From the NCBI GenBank assembly GCA_964609085.1, contig CAZSRZ010000004.1, positions 1-64,000 on the forward strand: 64,000 nt of DNA, written 5' to 3'. Below the pieces are notes generated by a model, which saw nothing but the letters and a program-made list of their open reading frames with translations, did not search any database and had not been told where the DNA came from. Source of the DNA: JANPLG01 sp964609085 (GTDB lineage: Bacteria > Armatimonadota > SYMT01). Below are positions 43,595-54,765 of the stretch, one piece after another; position 1 is the stretch's first letter, and each line of letters begins with the position of its first letter. The translations under genes and the position numbers were made by a program.

Positions 43595-45912
43595 CCTGGG
43601 CCCGGTTCCGCCGCCGCCAGCGCAAAGTAGATGCGCTCCGGCGTGAGCGGGAGATCTGTGATCCAGACCCCGGTCGCGTCATGGACCGCAGCCTGTAGCG
43701 CGGCGGGAGTCGGCACGATGACCGGCTCCCCAATGCCCTTCACCCCAAAGGGACCGTTCTCGCTCGGGACTTCCACGTAGCGGCTGCGGATCGACGGCGT
43801 GTCCATCGGCGTGGGCAGCCGGTAGTCGGAGAGGTGCGTATTCCGGTTCTTCCCACCGGAGATCTGCATCTCTTCCATCCAGCCCCAGGCGAGACCCTGC
43901 ACCGCGCCTCCTTCCATTTGCCCTTCCACCTCGAGCGGGTTGACGGCAAACCCGACGTCGAGCGCCTGGTGCAGTTCGAGCACGTCCATCACCCCCGTAG
44001 TCGGGTCTACCCGCACCTTCACCACCTGTGCGGAGATGACCGGGTGGCTCGGTTCCCCGGCAAAGGTGCCGGTGCCCACCAGGGGGCCTCCCGTCGTGCG
44101 GAGCGCGATCTGGGCCAGTTCCGTGAGTGTGACGCTGTTCTCGACATCATCGCGCACCTGCAGCCTGGCGGTTGCCCGACCACCCTCTTCGGCCATGACT
44201 GGCCGGAGGTCTTCGACCGTGGTCTCCAAGTGGCGTGCGGCGAGAATGAGCATCTTGGCAAGCAGGTCCTGGGCGGCTCGTTTCACAGCATTGCCCATGG
44301 AAAACAACACCACCGAACCGCCGGAACCCGTGGCGTATGGCGCGCTGTCGGTGTTGCCGCGAATCACGCGAGTGGCCTCGAAGGGGACGCCGACGACCTC
44401 CGCTGCGATCTGGGCCATCCCGGTGTCAGTCCCCGTGATGTCCATAGCGCCCGAGAAGACCTTGAGCGTACCGTCCTCGCCCAGGGAGACGAGGGCGCTG
44501 CCGGGCCCAGCACCATTGGTCCATTCTCCGACGGCGACTCCCCATCCCTCATTCGGGCGGCGAACGCGTCGATCCCATCCGGCCAGGTCCGCCACGGCAC
44601 GCAGTGTCTCCTTGAAGGCGACGCGGCGCAGGGGTTGGCGATCCGTGACCCGCTGATCGCCGTCTTCCGCCATATTCAGGAGGCGGAATTGAATTGGATC
44701 CATGTCGATGGCGGCGGCGCAGCGGTTCAGATTCTCTTCTGAGGCATAGGTTCCTTGAGGCGCACCGGGCGCCCGATAGGCCGCCGTCCCCGGCTTGTTA
44801 GTGTAGACGCCGTAGGCGTCCCAGCGGATGTTGGGGCAGGTGTACACGCCCGAGATCCTACCGGTTGCGTGGATGCTGGCGCCGGGAACATGCCCGCAAT
44901 CCCACAGCCCGACGGCCTGTCTCGCTGTGATGGTGCCATCCCGCTTGACCCCGGTGCGCACCCAGATGGTGGCCCCGGGGGCAGGCCGGCCGTCGAGCAT
45001 TTCGTCCTCACGGCTGTAGACAATCTTCACCGGCCTGCCGGTGAGTTGGGACAACAGCACGGCATAGGGATGCACCAACATCCCAAACTTCCCGCCGAAG
45101 CCGCCGCCGATGGTCTCCCCCTCCACGCGGATGTCGCGCTGAGGAATACCCAGGCTGCTGGCGATGCCGCTGCGGATGGCAAAGATGCTCTGCGTGCTGG
45201 TGTGAACGACGACTTTTCCGTTCGGCTCCACCCGAGCCACACAGGCGTGCGGCTCAATGTAGGTTTGATGGACACGGGGAATGCGGACCAGGTCTTCGAG
45301 GATCACATCGGCCTCCGCGAAACCCGCGTCCACGTCCCCGGCGCTGAAGTGGGCCTCTTGTGCGATGTTCTGCCAGTCGGCCATATCCGCCCAGGGACTC
45401 CCCGGAATGGACGCAACACTCCTGGCATCGTCGCGCAGTCTCGGCGAGTCGGGACGGATCCCCTGCTCTTCTGTGTCGATCGGCGGCAGGAGTTCGTACT
45501 CCACCTCGATAGCGGCAACCGCATCAGCCGCAATCTCGGCCGAGATGGCGGCGACAGCCGCGATCTTTTCGCCCTGGTATCGGACCAGTTCCGAGGCGAA
45601 GAGACTTTGTGAGAGGCGGAAGCCGTGGACGTTATCCTCCGTCTCCTGGGTGGCACCCGCGCCAAGCGTTGTCTGAGTGATGATCCGCATCACCCCCGGG
45701 ATCTTCTCGGCCCGGCGTGTGTCGATCCGGAGTATTCGGGCGTGGCCGTGAGGACTGCGGAGGAACCGGCCCCAGAGTTGGCCCGGCATGTTGATATCCG
45801 CCCCGTAGCGCGCAGCACCCGTGACTTTGTCCACGGCATCGACACGCGGCACGGGTTTGCCGATCACACGATAGGCGGGCTCTGTGTCAATCTCGGCGTT
45901 GGCCTGGCTCAT
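43591..45912 (-). CDS. Xanthine dehydrogenase-family molybdopterin-binding subunit
   Basis: This 773-residue large subunit of the molybdenum hydroxylase family has an a/b hammerhead domain (about 12-125, PVPRVDAVDKVTGAARYGAD) and the Moco domains (GETIGGGFGGKFGMLVHPYA, GTAAYRAPGAPQGTYASE, ATGSGGSVVLFSMGNAV). The catalytic Glu lies in GVKGIGEPVIVPTPAALQAA. Such subunits hydroxylate purines, aldehydes or aromatics together with 2Fe-2S and FAD subunits. Neither partner is next to it here. Only an intergenic gap lies upstream. Confidence 0.9.
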   Translation of the reverse strand: MSQANAEIDTEPAYRVIGKPVPRVDAVDKVTGAARYGADINMPGQLWGRFLRSPHGHARILRIDTRRAEKIPGVMRIITQTTLGAGATQETEDNVHGFRLSQSLFASELVRYQGEKIAAVAAISAEIAADAVAAIEVEYELLPPIDTEEQGIRPDSPRLRDDARSVASIPGSPWADMADWQNIAQEAHFSAGDVDAGFAEADVILEDLVRIPRVHQTYIEPHACVARVEPNGKVVVHTSTQSIFAIRSGIASSLGIPQRDIRVEGETIGGGFGGKFGMLVHPYAVLLSQLTGRPVKIVYSREDEMLDGRPAPGATIWVRTGVKRDGTITARQAVGLWDCGHVPGASIHATGRISGVYTCPNIRWDAYGVYTNKPGTAAYRAPGAPQGTYASEENLNRCAAAIDMDPIQFRLLNMAEDGDQRVTDRQPLRRVAFKETLRAVADLAGWDRRVRRPNEGWGVAVGEWTNGAGPGSALVSLGEDGTLKVFSGAMDITGTDTGMAQIAAEVVGVPFEATRVIRGNTDSAPYATGSGGSVVLFSMGNAVKRAAQDLLAKMLILAARHLETTVEDLRPVMAEEGGRATARLQVRDDVENSVTLTELAQIALRTTGGPLVGTGTFAGEPSHPVISAQVVKVRVDPTTGVMDVLELHQALDVGFAVNPLEVEGQMEGGAVQGLAWGWMEEMQISGGKNRNTHLSDYRLPTPMDTPSIRSRYVEVPSENGPFGVKGIGEPVIVPTPAALQAAVHDATGVWITDLPLTPERIYFALAAAEPGPG

Positions 45913-46000
45913 CCCGATCCTCCGGCATCCTCACACGTCGCAGTAGTTCGGTGTCGCTCACGACGGTGCCTGCCGGATCATCGGCTTCCGGCTTCGGACG

Positions 46001-46028
46001 AAAGAAGGGCGCCCTGGAGGGCGCCCTT
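46001..46028 (-). terminator. Terminator of ftsH
   Basis: A perfect 10-bp stem (46005-46014 with 46019-46028) with a 4-base loop is followed on the minus strand by CTTTC, 12 bases past the ftsH stop. Confidence 0.8.
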
Positions 46029-46040
46029 CCGCGGCAGCGT

Positions 46041-47990
46041 CTACGCCGGTTCCGGATTGGTCCTTAGCGTCGGCTGAGGGGTTCTCCGCTGTGGAGGTTC
46101 CTCCTCGGCCGGTGCACTGGGCGCGGGCGGGTTCTTGGGATGCGACGGCTCGGGCAACGGCTCCCCGTGCATCAACGCCAAGAACTCCTCGCGACCGATC
46201 GTCTCCCGATCCAACAACACCTCGACGATGCGATCCATCAACTCGCGCCGTTGCTCCAACACCTCGCGGGCGCGAGAATAGGAACTGTCCATGATGCTCC
46301 GGACTTCCTCGTCGATCGCCTTAGCGACATCCTCGGAGTAGTTCCGGTCCTCCATGATGTCGCGGCCCAGGAACGGGTTGCCGTGGCGGTGGCCGAACTT
46401 CAGCGGTCCCAACCGCTCGCTCATCCCGTAGTCCGTCACCATCAACCGAGAGATCTCGGTGGCGCGATCCAGATCGTTGCTGGCGCCGGTGGTGATCTCG
46501 TTGAACACCATCTCTTCGGCAACCCGGCCACCGAGGAGGCCGCACACCTCGTCGAGCAACTCGCTGCGGCTGACCAGGTACCGGTCCTCCGGCGGCAGGC
46601 TCCAGGTGATACCGAGCGCCATGCCTCGCGGCAAGATGGTGACCTTGTGGACCTGGTTCGGGTGCGGCAGCACTTCCTGCACCACTGCGTGACCGACTTC
46701 GTGGTAGGCGATGACCTTCTTCACCTTGTCATTGATGACGCGCGACTTCCGCTCCGGGCCGGCGACAACACGGTCGATCGCCGCCTCGAAATCGTCCATG
46801 AAGATCTGCGTCTTGTTCTCGCGGGCGGCCTTCAGGGCAGCTTCGTTGACCATGTTGGCCAGGTCCGCCCCGGTGAAACCGGGGGTCCGTCGGGCGAGGA
46901 CTTCCAGGTCCACTTCCTCGGCCAGAGGCTTGCCGCGCGTGTGGACGTCCAGGATCTTCCGGCGGCCGAGGACGTCTGGTTGGTCCACCACCACGCGCCG
47001 ATCGAACCGGCCCGGACGAAGCAGCGCCGGGTCGAGGACGTCGGGGCGATTGGTGGCTGCGATGAGAATGACGCCGCTGTTCGGGTCAAAGCCATCCATC
47101 TCCACGAGGAGTTGATTCAGCGTCTGTTCGCGCTCATCGTGGCCGCCGCCGAGGCCGGCACCGCGCTGTCGTCCCACTGCGTCGATCTCGTCGATGAAGA
47201 CCAGACTCGGCTTGTTGGCCTTGGCGGTGTCGAATAGGTCGCGCACGCGAGAGGCGCCGACGCCGACGAACATCTCAACGAAGTCCGAGCCGCTGATGTG
47301 AAAGAAGGGTACGCCCGCCTCACCCGCGACGGCCCGCGAGAGGAGGGTCTTGCCGCATCCTGGAGGGCCGAGCAGGAGCACACCGCGCGGAATCTTGGCA
47401 CCCAGGGCCTGGAATTTCTTCGGGTTCTTCAGGAACTCGACGACTTCCATCAACTCGGCCTTCGCCTCGTCAGCCCCGGCAACATCATCAAAGGTCACCT
47501 TCGGTACGTTGTCGGTGAGGCGCTTGGCACGGCTTCGGCCGAAGTTCAGCGCCTGGTTGCCGGTGCTCTGGGCCTGGCGCCAGAAGAGAATCCACACCAC
47601 CACAATCACGCTCACCGGCAAGACCAGGGAGATGACGATGTTCTTGATCTGGTCGGACACCCACGGGTTCGGAGTCTCGATCACCAGGTCGGGCTGTCGG
47701 CTGCGCTGGTCGATCAGGATCTTCACCACAGCCCCATAGGCGGCGTCACTCTGCGACAGCTCGCAGTAGAACTCGGGGTTGCCGCCGTCGCTGGTCTTGA
47801 AGAGTCCCTTGACGCGGGCGGATTCCATGGTGACGGTCTGCACGCCGCCGGAACTCAACCGAGCCACGAACTCCGAGAACTTGATCTTGCGATCTCGATT
47901 GCCGAAGCCGCTGAGAGGGCTCTTGACCACAACCGCTGCGACAACAAGTAGCAGCAAGAGCCAGAGCAGACTTCGCATGACGCGGTTCAA
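46041..47990 (-). CDS. ftsH: ATP-dependent zinc metalloprotease FtsH
   Basis: This 649-residue membrane-anchored AAA+ protease degrades short-lived and damaged membrane and cytosolic proteins. Helices lie at about 7-24 and 116-140. Walker A is GPPGCGKT (207-214), Walker B is LVFIDEIDAVG, and the second region of homology includes ATNRPDVLDPALLRPGRFDR. The zinc motif HEVGH is at 430-434. A Pro-rich tail ends the protein. The start is TTG 47990 behind GGAGG. It has its own promoter and terminator. Confidence 0.97.
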   Translation of the reverse strand: MNRVMRSLLWLLLLLVVAAVVVKSPLSGFGNRDRKIKFSEFVARLSSGGVQTVTMESARVKGLFKTSDGGNPEFYCELSQSDAAYGAVVKILIDQRSRQPDLVIETPNPWVSDQIKNIVISLVLPVSVIVVVWILFWRQAQSTGNQALNFGRSRAKRLTDNVPKVTFDDVAGADEAKAELMEVVEFLKNPKKFQALGAKIPRGVLLLGPPGCGKTLLSRAVAGEAGVPFFHISGSDFVEMFVGVGASRVRDLFDTAKANKPSLVFIDEIDAVGRQRGAGLGGGHDEREQTLNQLLVEMDGFDPNSGVILIAATNRPDVLDPALLRPGRFDRRVVVDQPDVLGRRKILDVHTRGKPLAEEVDLEVLARRTPGFTGADLANMVNEAALKAARENKTQIFMDDFEAAIDRVVAGPERKSRVINDKVKKVIAYHEVGHAVVQEVLPHPNQVHKVTILPRGMALGITWSLPPEDRYLVSRSELLDEVCGLLGGRVAEEMVFNEITTGASNDLDRATEISRLMVTDYGMSERLGPLKFGHRHGNPFLGRDIMEDRNYSEDVAKAIDEEVRSIMDSSYSRAREVLEQRRELMDRIVEVLLDRETIGREEFLALMHGEPLPEPSHPKNPPAPSAPAEEEPPQRRTPQPTLRTNPEPA

Positions 47991-48046
47991 GAGATCGCCT
48001 CCACCACCTACAGTGCACTCAGGCCTTTCGGTGGCCTTATCGGTCG

Positions 48047-48075
48047 ATTATACCACCCGGCTGAGGGGCGGGCAA
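48047..48075 (-). promoter_or_regulatory. Promoter of ftsH
   Basis: Minus-strand TTGCCC (48075-48070), exactly 17 bases, then consensus TATAAT (48052-48047) preceded by GTGG. It lies 57 bases before the start codon. Confidence 0.88.
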
Positions 48076-48129
48076 TTCACCGCCACGGGCGTGGGCGCGT
48101 CCGGCGTGTCGAGGCCGAACAACCGTGAA

Positions 48130-50514
48130 CTAGAGCAGGCCCTTTCGCTTGCGCAGAATCCACTCGCTCGTGAGGAGCAGCACGAAGCCCATCAACAACA
48201 AGGGTGCGTCCCACAACTCATGCTCGATCCGGGTTTGGGTCTCCAGATGCCGGTCCGGGATCAGCCCGGGGAGCTGGGCGAACTCGGACCAGAGGAGGTA
48301 GCGCCCGGCTGTGATCCCGGCTAGCCGGCGGAGCAGCGCCTCGTTCTGCTCCGGCTGGTCGAACTCGAGGCTGGACGTCTCCACGACGACGTTGGTGAGC
48401 GACTCTGTCCGCCCAACTCCCGGAGCGTCGAGGGTTGCGCGGTAGGCGCCGGGCTGTCCCGGCAACCATTCGGCGGTGTACACGCCTGCGGCGCCGGCCA
48501 ACGGTTCCAGCTTCACGGGGAAGCGCTGGCCGTCCGTCCGCTCCATCTCTGCCATCACCATCGGCACCCGCACGGGGTGGAACTGCGGCGTGAGGAGCCG
48601 GGCGCGGATGGTCACCTTTTCGCCCAGGTTGTACGTGGTGCGGTCCACGGTGAGGCGGACGAACCGGTTGGCGCCAGGCAACTCATGCGGGGTCAGCGAG
48701 CGAACTATCTGGCCCCAGAACCGGTAGAAGTACTTGTCGCCGACGCGGAATCTCCACTGCCACGTGCTGTCGACCATGGACATGAACGAGGTGCCCTCGC
48801 CCATCTGCTGCACGGCCATCAGGGGGATCTTGCCATCAGAGCCGTTCAGGCTTGGGTGGGTGGCAAGCACCGTCGCCCCGGGCTTGGCCCGGTCGGACAC
48901 TCCGCACCAGTACATCCCCGGCAGGCGGTTCCACAGTGCGCGGTTCCGATCGACGTCCGGGAGCAGGAACATCATTGGGTTGCGCGCACCGGGGTCGGTG
49001 ATGGCCAATTGGAAAGGCTCGCGGAAGAGCTGCTCTCTGCGCGAGGCAGGCACGGAGATGGGCCACACGGCTTCCAACTCCGTATTGCGGTACTGCCAGG
49101 GCAGGAAGTTCTCGCCCGCGATCGTGATCAGGCTCCCGCCACGCTCCTCTACGAAGGCCCGGATGTTCTTAAGGTCGACCGCCGAGAAGAAGTCCCGCGG
49201 CACGTCGCCGAGGATGACGATGTCGTAATTGAAGAGCTGTTTCCGATCCTTTGGAAATGCAAAGATCGGCACGTTGCCTTCGCCGCCGCTGCCCGGCGTC
49301 CCGTCCGCGAGGAGGCAGGCGAATTGGGTGGTCTTGTCGCGCAGGATGGCATTCTTGAGGAAGCGGTACTCCCAGCGGGGCACACCTTCGACGTAGAGGA
49401 TGCGCAGCTTCTTGTCGATGATGCGGATTGGCCAACTCTTCCGGTTGTTGCTGAGCGTCAACTCACCCGCAAGGTTGGGGACGATCCCGGTCAGGGTTTG
49501 CGCCCCAGTGATGTCCGGGGTGAAGGAGATGTTGATCTCCTGCTTCTCGCCCTGTTTCCCCAGGCGGACCGGGACGGTTCGCAGCGTCCGATCCCCGAGC
49601 TTCAGAGTGAGCGGTACCGTCCGACCGTCGAAGCCGCGCTGTCGAACGCCGATGGTGACGACGACATCGTCGCCTTTGCGGACCACCTCGTCCGCCAGGA
49701 TGCTCGTGATGCTCAGATCCCGTGGCGCCGTGGGGTCCCCGAAGCCGATGGTGAAAATGGGTGCCTTAGCGTCGGCCATCCGGCGCGCCGCCACCGTGGG
49801 ATCCTCACCCATGTTGCTCCCGCCGTCGGACAGCACGACCACACCGGCCAGCGGTTGGCCCGCTGAATCTTGCAGGACGAGATCCAGTGCGTTCCCCAGC
49901 CGGGTCTGTTCCGCCGCGGTGCGCCCCGCGCGCACGGGAAGGGTCTCCGAAACTGCACCGCCCGGCTGGTTGTCGCGTCGCGACCCGGTGCGAAGTTCGC
50001 CCGCCCTGGCCTCACTGCCGAACCGATAAATGCGGACCGAGTTGCCCTTCAGGAGCTTTCGAAGCACCGCGGCGTCGTTCTGGTTCAACAGTCGGGAGGC
50101 CACTGTGGCCCGATCTGCGGAGGTGATGGAGGGATCGGCAAAGGCCTTCAGCAGGTCGTCCCGACGCACCCGATTCTGCCAGCGGTCTTTCAGCCCCATG
50201 CTGCGAGACTCATCGATAAGCACAGCCACGACCGGTTGCGTCGTTTCCGTGCGCTGGCTTCGAAGCATGGGTTGCCATAGCATCCAGACGAGGACGCTCA
50301 CGGCGAGAACCCGCAGGGCGACCATCACTCCCTTCCACGACCATCTCGGCCGGGTGCCGTCGCGGTGATAGAAGAAGCCGACCCAGCCCAGCAGCCCTGC
50401 CAATGCCAGCAGCGCCACCCAGAATGGCCAGCCCTGGACGTAGAAGATCCTGTCGGCCCGAAGCGTGTCCTGGCCTGGGTCTATGCCCAGCAGTCGGTAG
50501 AAAAGATCGTTCAC
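48130..50514 (-). CDS. Membrane VWA / glutamine-amidotransferase-like protein
   Basis: This 794-residue protein starts at GTG 50514 behind GGGAGGCGG and overlaps the BatA gene stop by four bases. Two N-terminal helices (about 30-50 and 65-87) lead to a VWA domain (VAVLIDESRSMGLKD with the DxSxS MIDAS, VVVLSDGGSNMGEDP). Ig-like strands and a class I amidotransferase-like domain follow (RILYVEGVPRWEYRFLKNAI, DIVILGDVPRDFF, AFVEERGGSLITIAGE), lacking an obvious Cys-His pair. One C-terminal helix ends it. This architecture is typical for the last member of MoxR/DUF58/BatA operons. Confidence 0.85.
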   Translation of the reverse strand: MNDLFYRLLGIDPGQDTLRADRIFYVQGWPFWVALLALAGLLGWVGFFYHRDGTRPRWSWKGVMVALRVLAVSVLVWMLWQPMLRSQRTETTQPVVAVLIDESRSMGLKDRWQNRVRRDDLLKAFADPSITSADRATVASRLLNQNDAAVLRKLLKGNSVRIYRFGSEARAGELRTGSRRDNQPGGAVSETLPVRAGRTAAEQTRLGNALDLVLQDSAGQPLAGVVVLSDGGSNMGEDPTVAARRMADAKAPIFTIGFGDPTAPRDLSITSILADEVVRKGDDVVVTIGVRQRGFDGRTVPLTLKLGDRTLRTVPVRLGKQGEKQEINISFTPDITGAQTLTGIVPNLAGELTLSNNRKSWPIRIIDKKLRILYVEGVPRWEYRFLKNAILRDKTTQFACLLADGTPGSGGEGNVPIFAFPKDRKQLFNYDIVILGDVPRDFFSAVDLKNIRAFVEERGGSLITIAGENFLPWQYRNTELEAVWPISVPASRREQLFREPFQLAITDPGARNPMMFLLPDVDRNRALWNRLPGMYWCGVSDRAKPGATVLATHPSLNGSDGKIPLMAVQQMGEGTSFMSMVDSTWQWRFRVGDKYFYRFWGQIVRSLTPHELPGANRFVRLTVDRTTYNLGEKVTIRARLLTPQFHPVRVPMVMAEMERTDGQRFPVKLEPLAGAAGVYTAEWLPGQPGAYRATLDAPGVGRTESLTNVVVETSSLEFDQPEQNEALLRRLAGITAGRYLLWSEFAQLPGLIPDRHLETQTRIEHELWDAPLLLMGFVLLLTSEWILRKRKGLL

Positions 50515-52661
50515 GCCCGCCTCCCGAAGAGTTGGGCGAGCATCGTCTCCGCGAGCATCAGGCAAAGGGCGGCGATCAGGCAGTGTCGCCACAGCTCGAC
50601 GCCCTGACGGGAGCGGCTGAGGGCGCTGAGCATGTCCTCGTTGGCGTCGACCCACTCCCAACCTGGGAAGGGCATCTCGCGGCGGAGCGCAGACTCCCCT
50701 CTCACCCGGAGGTCTGACTCCGCGGTATCCCGGTTGACGGCGAACGCATCCTTCGTGCCGTCCTCGATTTGCAGGCTGTAGAACCCTGCGTGCGACGGAT
50801 CCTCCAGGCTGACGACAGCGCCCCGATCGTCCACGATGGGTCGAATCACGGTCAACGCACCCCGTGGATCCGTCAGCGTGGTCTTGCGCCCCGCCTCGGC
50901 CAGTGGGATAGGCCTGATCAGCGTCTGGCCCACCAGGCCGTTGCGTGTGCCGTCCGTGCCGGAAGCGAGGTACGCCACGAGCTGGTGGAGCATCGGCAGG
51001 AAGAAGGGCCGCGCCGGCAGATCGTTCCATTCCAGGTCAGCCGTGCTTGGCACGAGAATCACCCGGCCCAGCCCAAACGTCTTCTCCACCATAGCCGGGT
51101 CACCCGTGGTGAAGCGCCCCATCACCCGGACTGTCCGATCCCCCTCCGCCGGTTCCAGCCGGTAATGGCGGCGAAAGAGGGCCGTGCTCACGTCCACATC
51201 CTGCGCGCTCTTGAAGCGCTGCAGCGCGGGATGGTCAAACGTGGCCGGATCGAGGAACGCCTGGTCGGGAACCTGCATGCCAATCCGGGCAGGGCTGAGG
51301 CTGGGGGAGGCCTGCAGCAGGTCACGGTTGAACAGCGCGGGGTCGGTGCGGCTCCCAAGGAAAAACACCAGCCCGCCGCCATTCTGCACGAACTCGGCCA
51401 GATTACGGCGATCCCGATCCTGCACCGCGTTCACGTCCGACAGCACCACCACGTCGTAATCCGGCAGGTTGGCGGAACCGAGTCCACCGGCACCGATCAC
51501 CGTCCGCGGTTCGATCGCTGCGGGTTCGGCACCCCGATCGCCGGGGGGTGCCAGCGCGAGGTTGAGAAAGAAGCCCGCGTCCTTCTGCGGGTTACTGATG
51601 TTCGGCTTGCCATTGACGATGAGGATGCGGACCGACTCTCGCACCCGCAGGCCGAGGTACGCCCGATCGTCCGCGGGCAGGTTGTCCTCCGGGATGCGCA
51701 CGGTGCATCGGTGGACGCCCGGGCGGTCGAACAGGTGGCTGAACGTCACGAGCGCGCCCTGCCCCGGATCAATGTCGACGCGCTGAGCAGAGTCAGTGGA
51801 TTTGCCGTCGATTTCCAGGGTCGCGAGCACGTTGCGCATCGGCTGCCGGCCGTAGTTGACAATGCGGGCCTGGATCCGGGCCGCTGATCGCGCCGTGGCC
51901 AGTCCTCGCGCAGCCTGAACCCACTCCACCGCGCCGTTCGATGCGGGTGAGGGATCGCGCACCGGTAGGAACATCACTCTGCCCAGCTTGCAGAGCGCCT
52001 CCCACGCCGCCGTATCCTTCCCCTTGCCTTCCCATCCGGACGCCTGACAGTCACCGATCAAAAAGATCTCGCGGTTGATCGACGACGACTCCCCGGCTAT
52101 CTCCAGCGCCATTCGGGCGGCCTTGCCGTAGTTAGTGGTCTGGTCGGAGAGTGTCAAGCGGTCGATTGCCGCCACCGCGCTCTTGAGATCGAGCGTCGGC
52201 TTTCGAATCACAGCGCGGGGCGGGTCAGAGGCGAGCACGACGCTCACCGAGTCACCCTGCCGGAGACCGCGAGCGACCAGGTCGTGAGCTCGCTTCACGG
52301 CGCGGGTCCACTCGCTGCCCGATCGCCCTGCGGGGGCATACCCCATGCTGTAGCTGTTGTCGAGCAGGATGATGGCGTGGACCGAGCCGCGGGCCTGCAT
52401 CAAGCCGGCGCTGGAGGCCCTGGCTACGGGGCGGGAGACAGCCAGCACCACCAGCGCGATGATCAGGCACCGCAGCAACAGGAGCAGGAGCTGCTCGATA
52501 AGCAGGCGTCGGCTGCGGTTCCGCTGGCTGAGCTTCAGGAACTCCATCGCGCCCCAGTGCACCACCCGAAATCGCTTCCGTTGGAGCAGGTGGATGATGA
52601 TGGGGATGCTGACGAGCGACAGCCCGGCCAGAAAAGCGCCGTTGAGGAAGTTGAGGATCAT
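50511..52661 (-). CDS. BatA-type membrane protein with VWA domain
   Basis: This 716-residue protein has the BatA N-terminal domain (FLAGLSLVSIPIIIHLLQRK then HWGAMEFLK), two helices and a VWA domain with MIDAS DNSYS in HAIILLDNSYSMGYAP. A long extracytoplasmic part with an amidotransferase-like strand (YDVVVLSDVNAVQDRDRRNL) and a C-terminal helix follow. BatA relatives work with MoxR ATPases in envelope maturation or stress. Five bases separate it from the DUF58 gene. Confidence 0.88.
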   Translation of the reverse strand: MILNFLNGAFLAGLSLVSIPIIIHLLQRKRFRVVHWGAMEFLKLSQRNRSRRLLIEQLLLLLLRCLIIALVVLAVSRPVARASSAGLMQARGSVHAIILLDNSYSMGYAPAGRSGSEWTRAVKRAHDLVARGLRQGDSVSVVLASDPPRAVIRKPTLDLKSAVAAIDRLTLSDQTTNYGKAARMALEIAGESSSINREIFLIGDCQASGWEGKGKDTAAWEALCKLGRVMFLPVRDPSPASNGAVEWVQAARGLATARSAARIQARIVNYGRQPMRNVLATLEIDGKSTDSAQRVDIDPGQGALVTFSHLFDRPGVHRCTVRIPEDNLPADDRAYLGLRVRESVRILIVNGKPNISNPQKDAGFFLNLALAPPGDRGAEPAAIEPRTVIGAGGLGSANLPDYDVVVLSDVNAVQDRDRRNLAEFVQNGGGLVFFLGSRTDPALFNRDLLQASPSLSPARIGMQVPDQAFLDPATFDHPALQRFKSAQDVDVSTALFRRHYRLEPAEGDRTVRVMGRFTTGDPAMVEKTFGLGRVILVPSTADLEWNDLPARPFFLPMLHQLVAYLASGTDGTRNGLVGQTLIRPIPLAEAGRKTTLTDPRGALTVIRPIVDDRGAVVSLEDPSHAGFYSLQIEDGTKDAFAVNRDTAESDLRVRGESALRREMPFPGWEWVDANEDMLSALSRSRQGVELWRHCLIAALCLMLAETMLAQLFGRRA

Positions 52662-52666
52662 GCCGC

Positions 52667-53566
52667 TTACTTCCGCATTCTTCCGGCAAGGTAGCGCGAC
52701 AGCAGGTCCGTGGGGCTGGCGTCGGTCGTCATCCGCATCAAGTCGACCTGCATCTCCGCGCAGCCTTTTTCCAACTCCTGGCAGAAGGCATTGAACTGGC
52801 TGAGATACTCCTGCCGGATGCCGCGCGGGTCCACCAGGATCTCCGGCTCCAATTCCAGGCCTTCGAATTTGGTGAGGTCATCGAACGGGAAGTTGATCTC
52901 GTCGGGGTCCAGAACGTGGAGGACCAGCACCTCGTGCTTCCGGTAGCGGAAGTGTCGGATGCCTTCCAGCACTTCGCGAGCATCGCCGAAGAGATCCGAG
53001 AGGATCACCACGAAACCACGTCGCTTCAGTTCTTCAGCCATGTGGTGAAACGTGGCTCCGAGGCCGGTTTTTGGGGCGCTCTGGGCGGTGACCATCTCCT
53101 CAAGCAGTTGCGTGTAGTGGCTGGCGGTTCCCCGGGGCGGGATGATCTTCTGGACGCCGTCGTTGAAGAGCCCTAGCCCCACCGCGTCGCGCTGCTGCAC
53201 CAGCAGTGCGGCGAACGCCGAGGCGATGAGGCAGGCGAAGTCGTACTTGCTGTACTTGCGCTTCACGCCCTGGTAGCGCATGGATTCGCTGGTATCCAGG
53301 AGCAGGTAGGCCTTGAGGTTGGTCTCTTCCTCGAACTCCTTGACGTAGTACCGATCCGAGCGAGCCACCACCTTCCAGTCGATCGTCCGGATTTCGTCGC
53401 CGGGGGTGTACTCGCGATGCTGCGCGAATTCCACGCTGAAACCGTGGTACGGGCTCTGGTGCATGCCCGAGATCACGCCTTCCATGACCTCGCGGGCATG
53501 CAACTCCAGGCGTGAAACGGCACTCAGGATCTCAGGATCGCTGAGTTGCTGCTGCGTTAGGGGCAT
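52667..53566 (-). CDS. DUF58 protein with VWA-like fold
   Basis: This 299-residue soluble protein has the DUF58 signature EYTPGDEIRTIDWKVVARSD and a VWA-like MIDAS (LLLDTSESMRYQG), then FVVILSDLFGD and the family end FCQELEKGC. DUF58 proteins are the standard partner of MoxR ATPases and are thought to present substrates to them. It lies between moxR (30 bases upstream) and the BatA gene. Confidence 0.95.
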   Translation of the reverse strand: MPLTQQQLSDPEILSAVSRLELHAREVMEGVISGMHQSPYHGFSVEFAQHREYTPGDEIRTIDWKVVARSDRYYVKEFEEETNLKAYLLLDTSESMRYQGVKRKYSKYDFACLIASAFAALLVQQRDAVGLGLFNDGVQKIIPPRGTASHYTQLLEEMVTAQSAPKTGLGATFHHMAEELKRRGFVVILSDLFGDAREVLEGIRHFRYRKHEVLVLHVLDPDEINFPFDDLTKFEGLELEPEILVDPRGIRQEYLSQFNAFCQELEKGCAEMQVDLMRMTTDASPTDLLSRYLAGRMRK

Positions 53567-53596
53567 CCGATCTTTCGCTTCGAGCTGGAGCCGGGA

Positions 53597-54670
<1,074 letters not shown>

Positions 54671-54765
54671 GTTCACTCCTTCATCGCCCGCACTGCGCGG
54701 GCAAACAAATGACGGGGGCGCGTTGCCCGCAGGCTGCCGGCGCCGTTCATGGACCCATACATACG

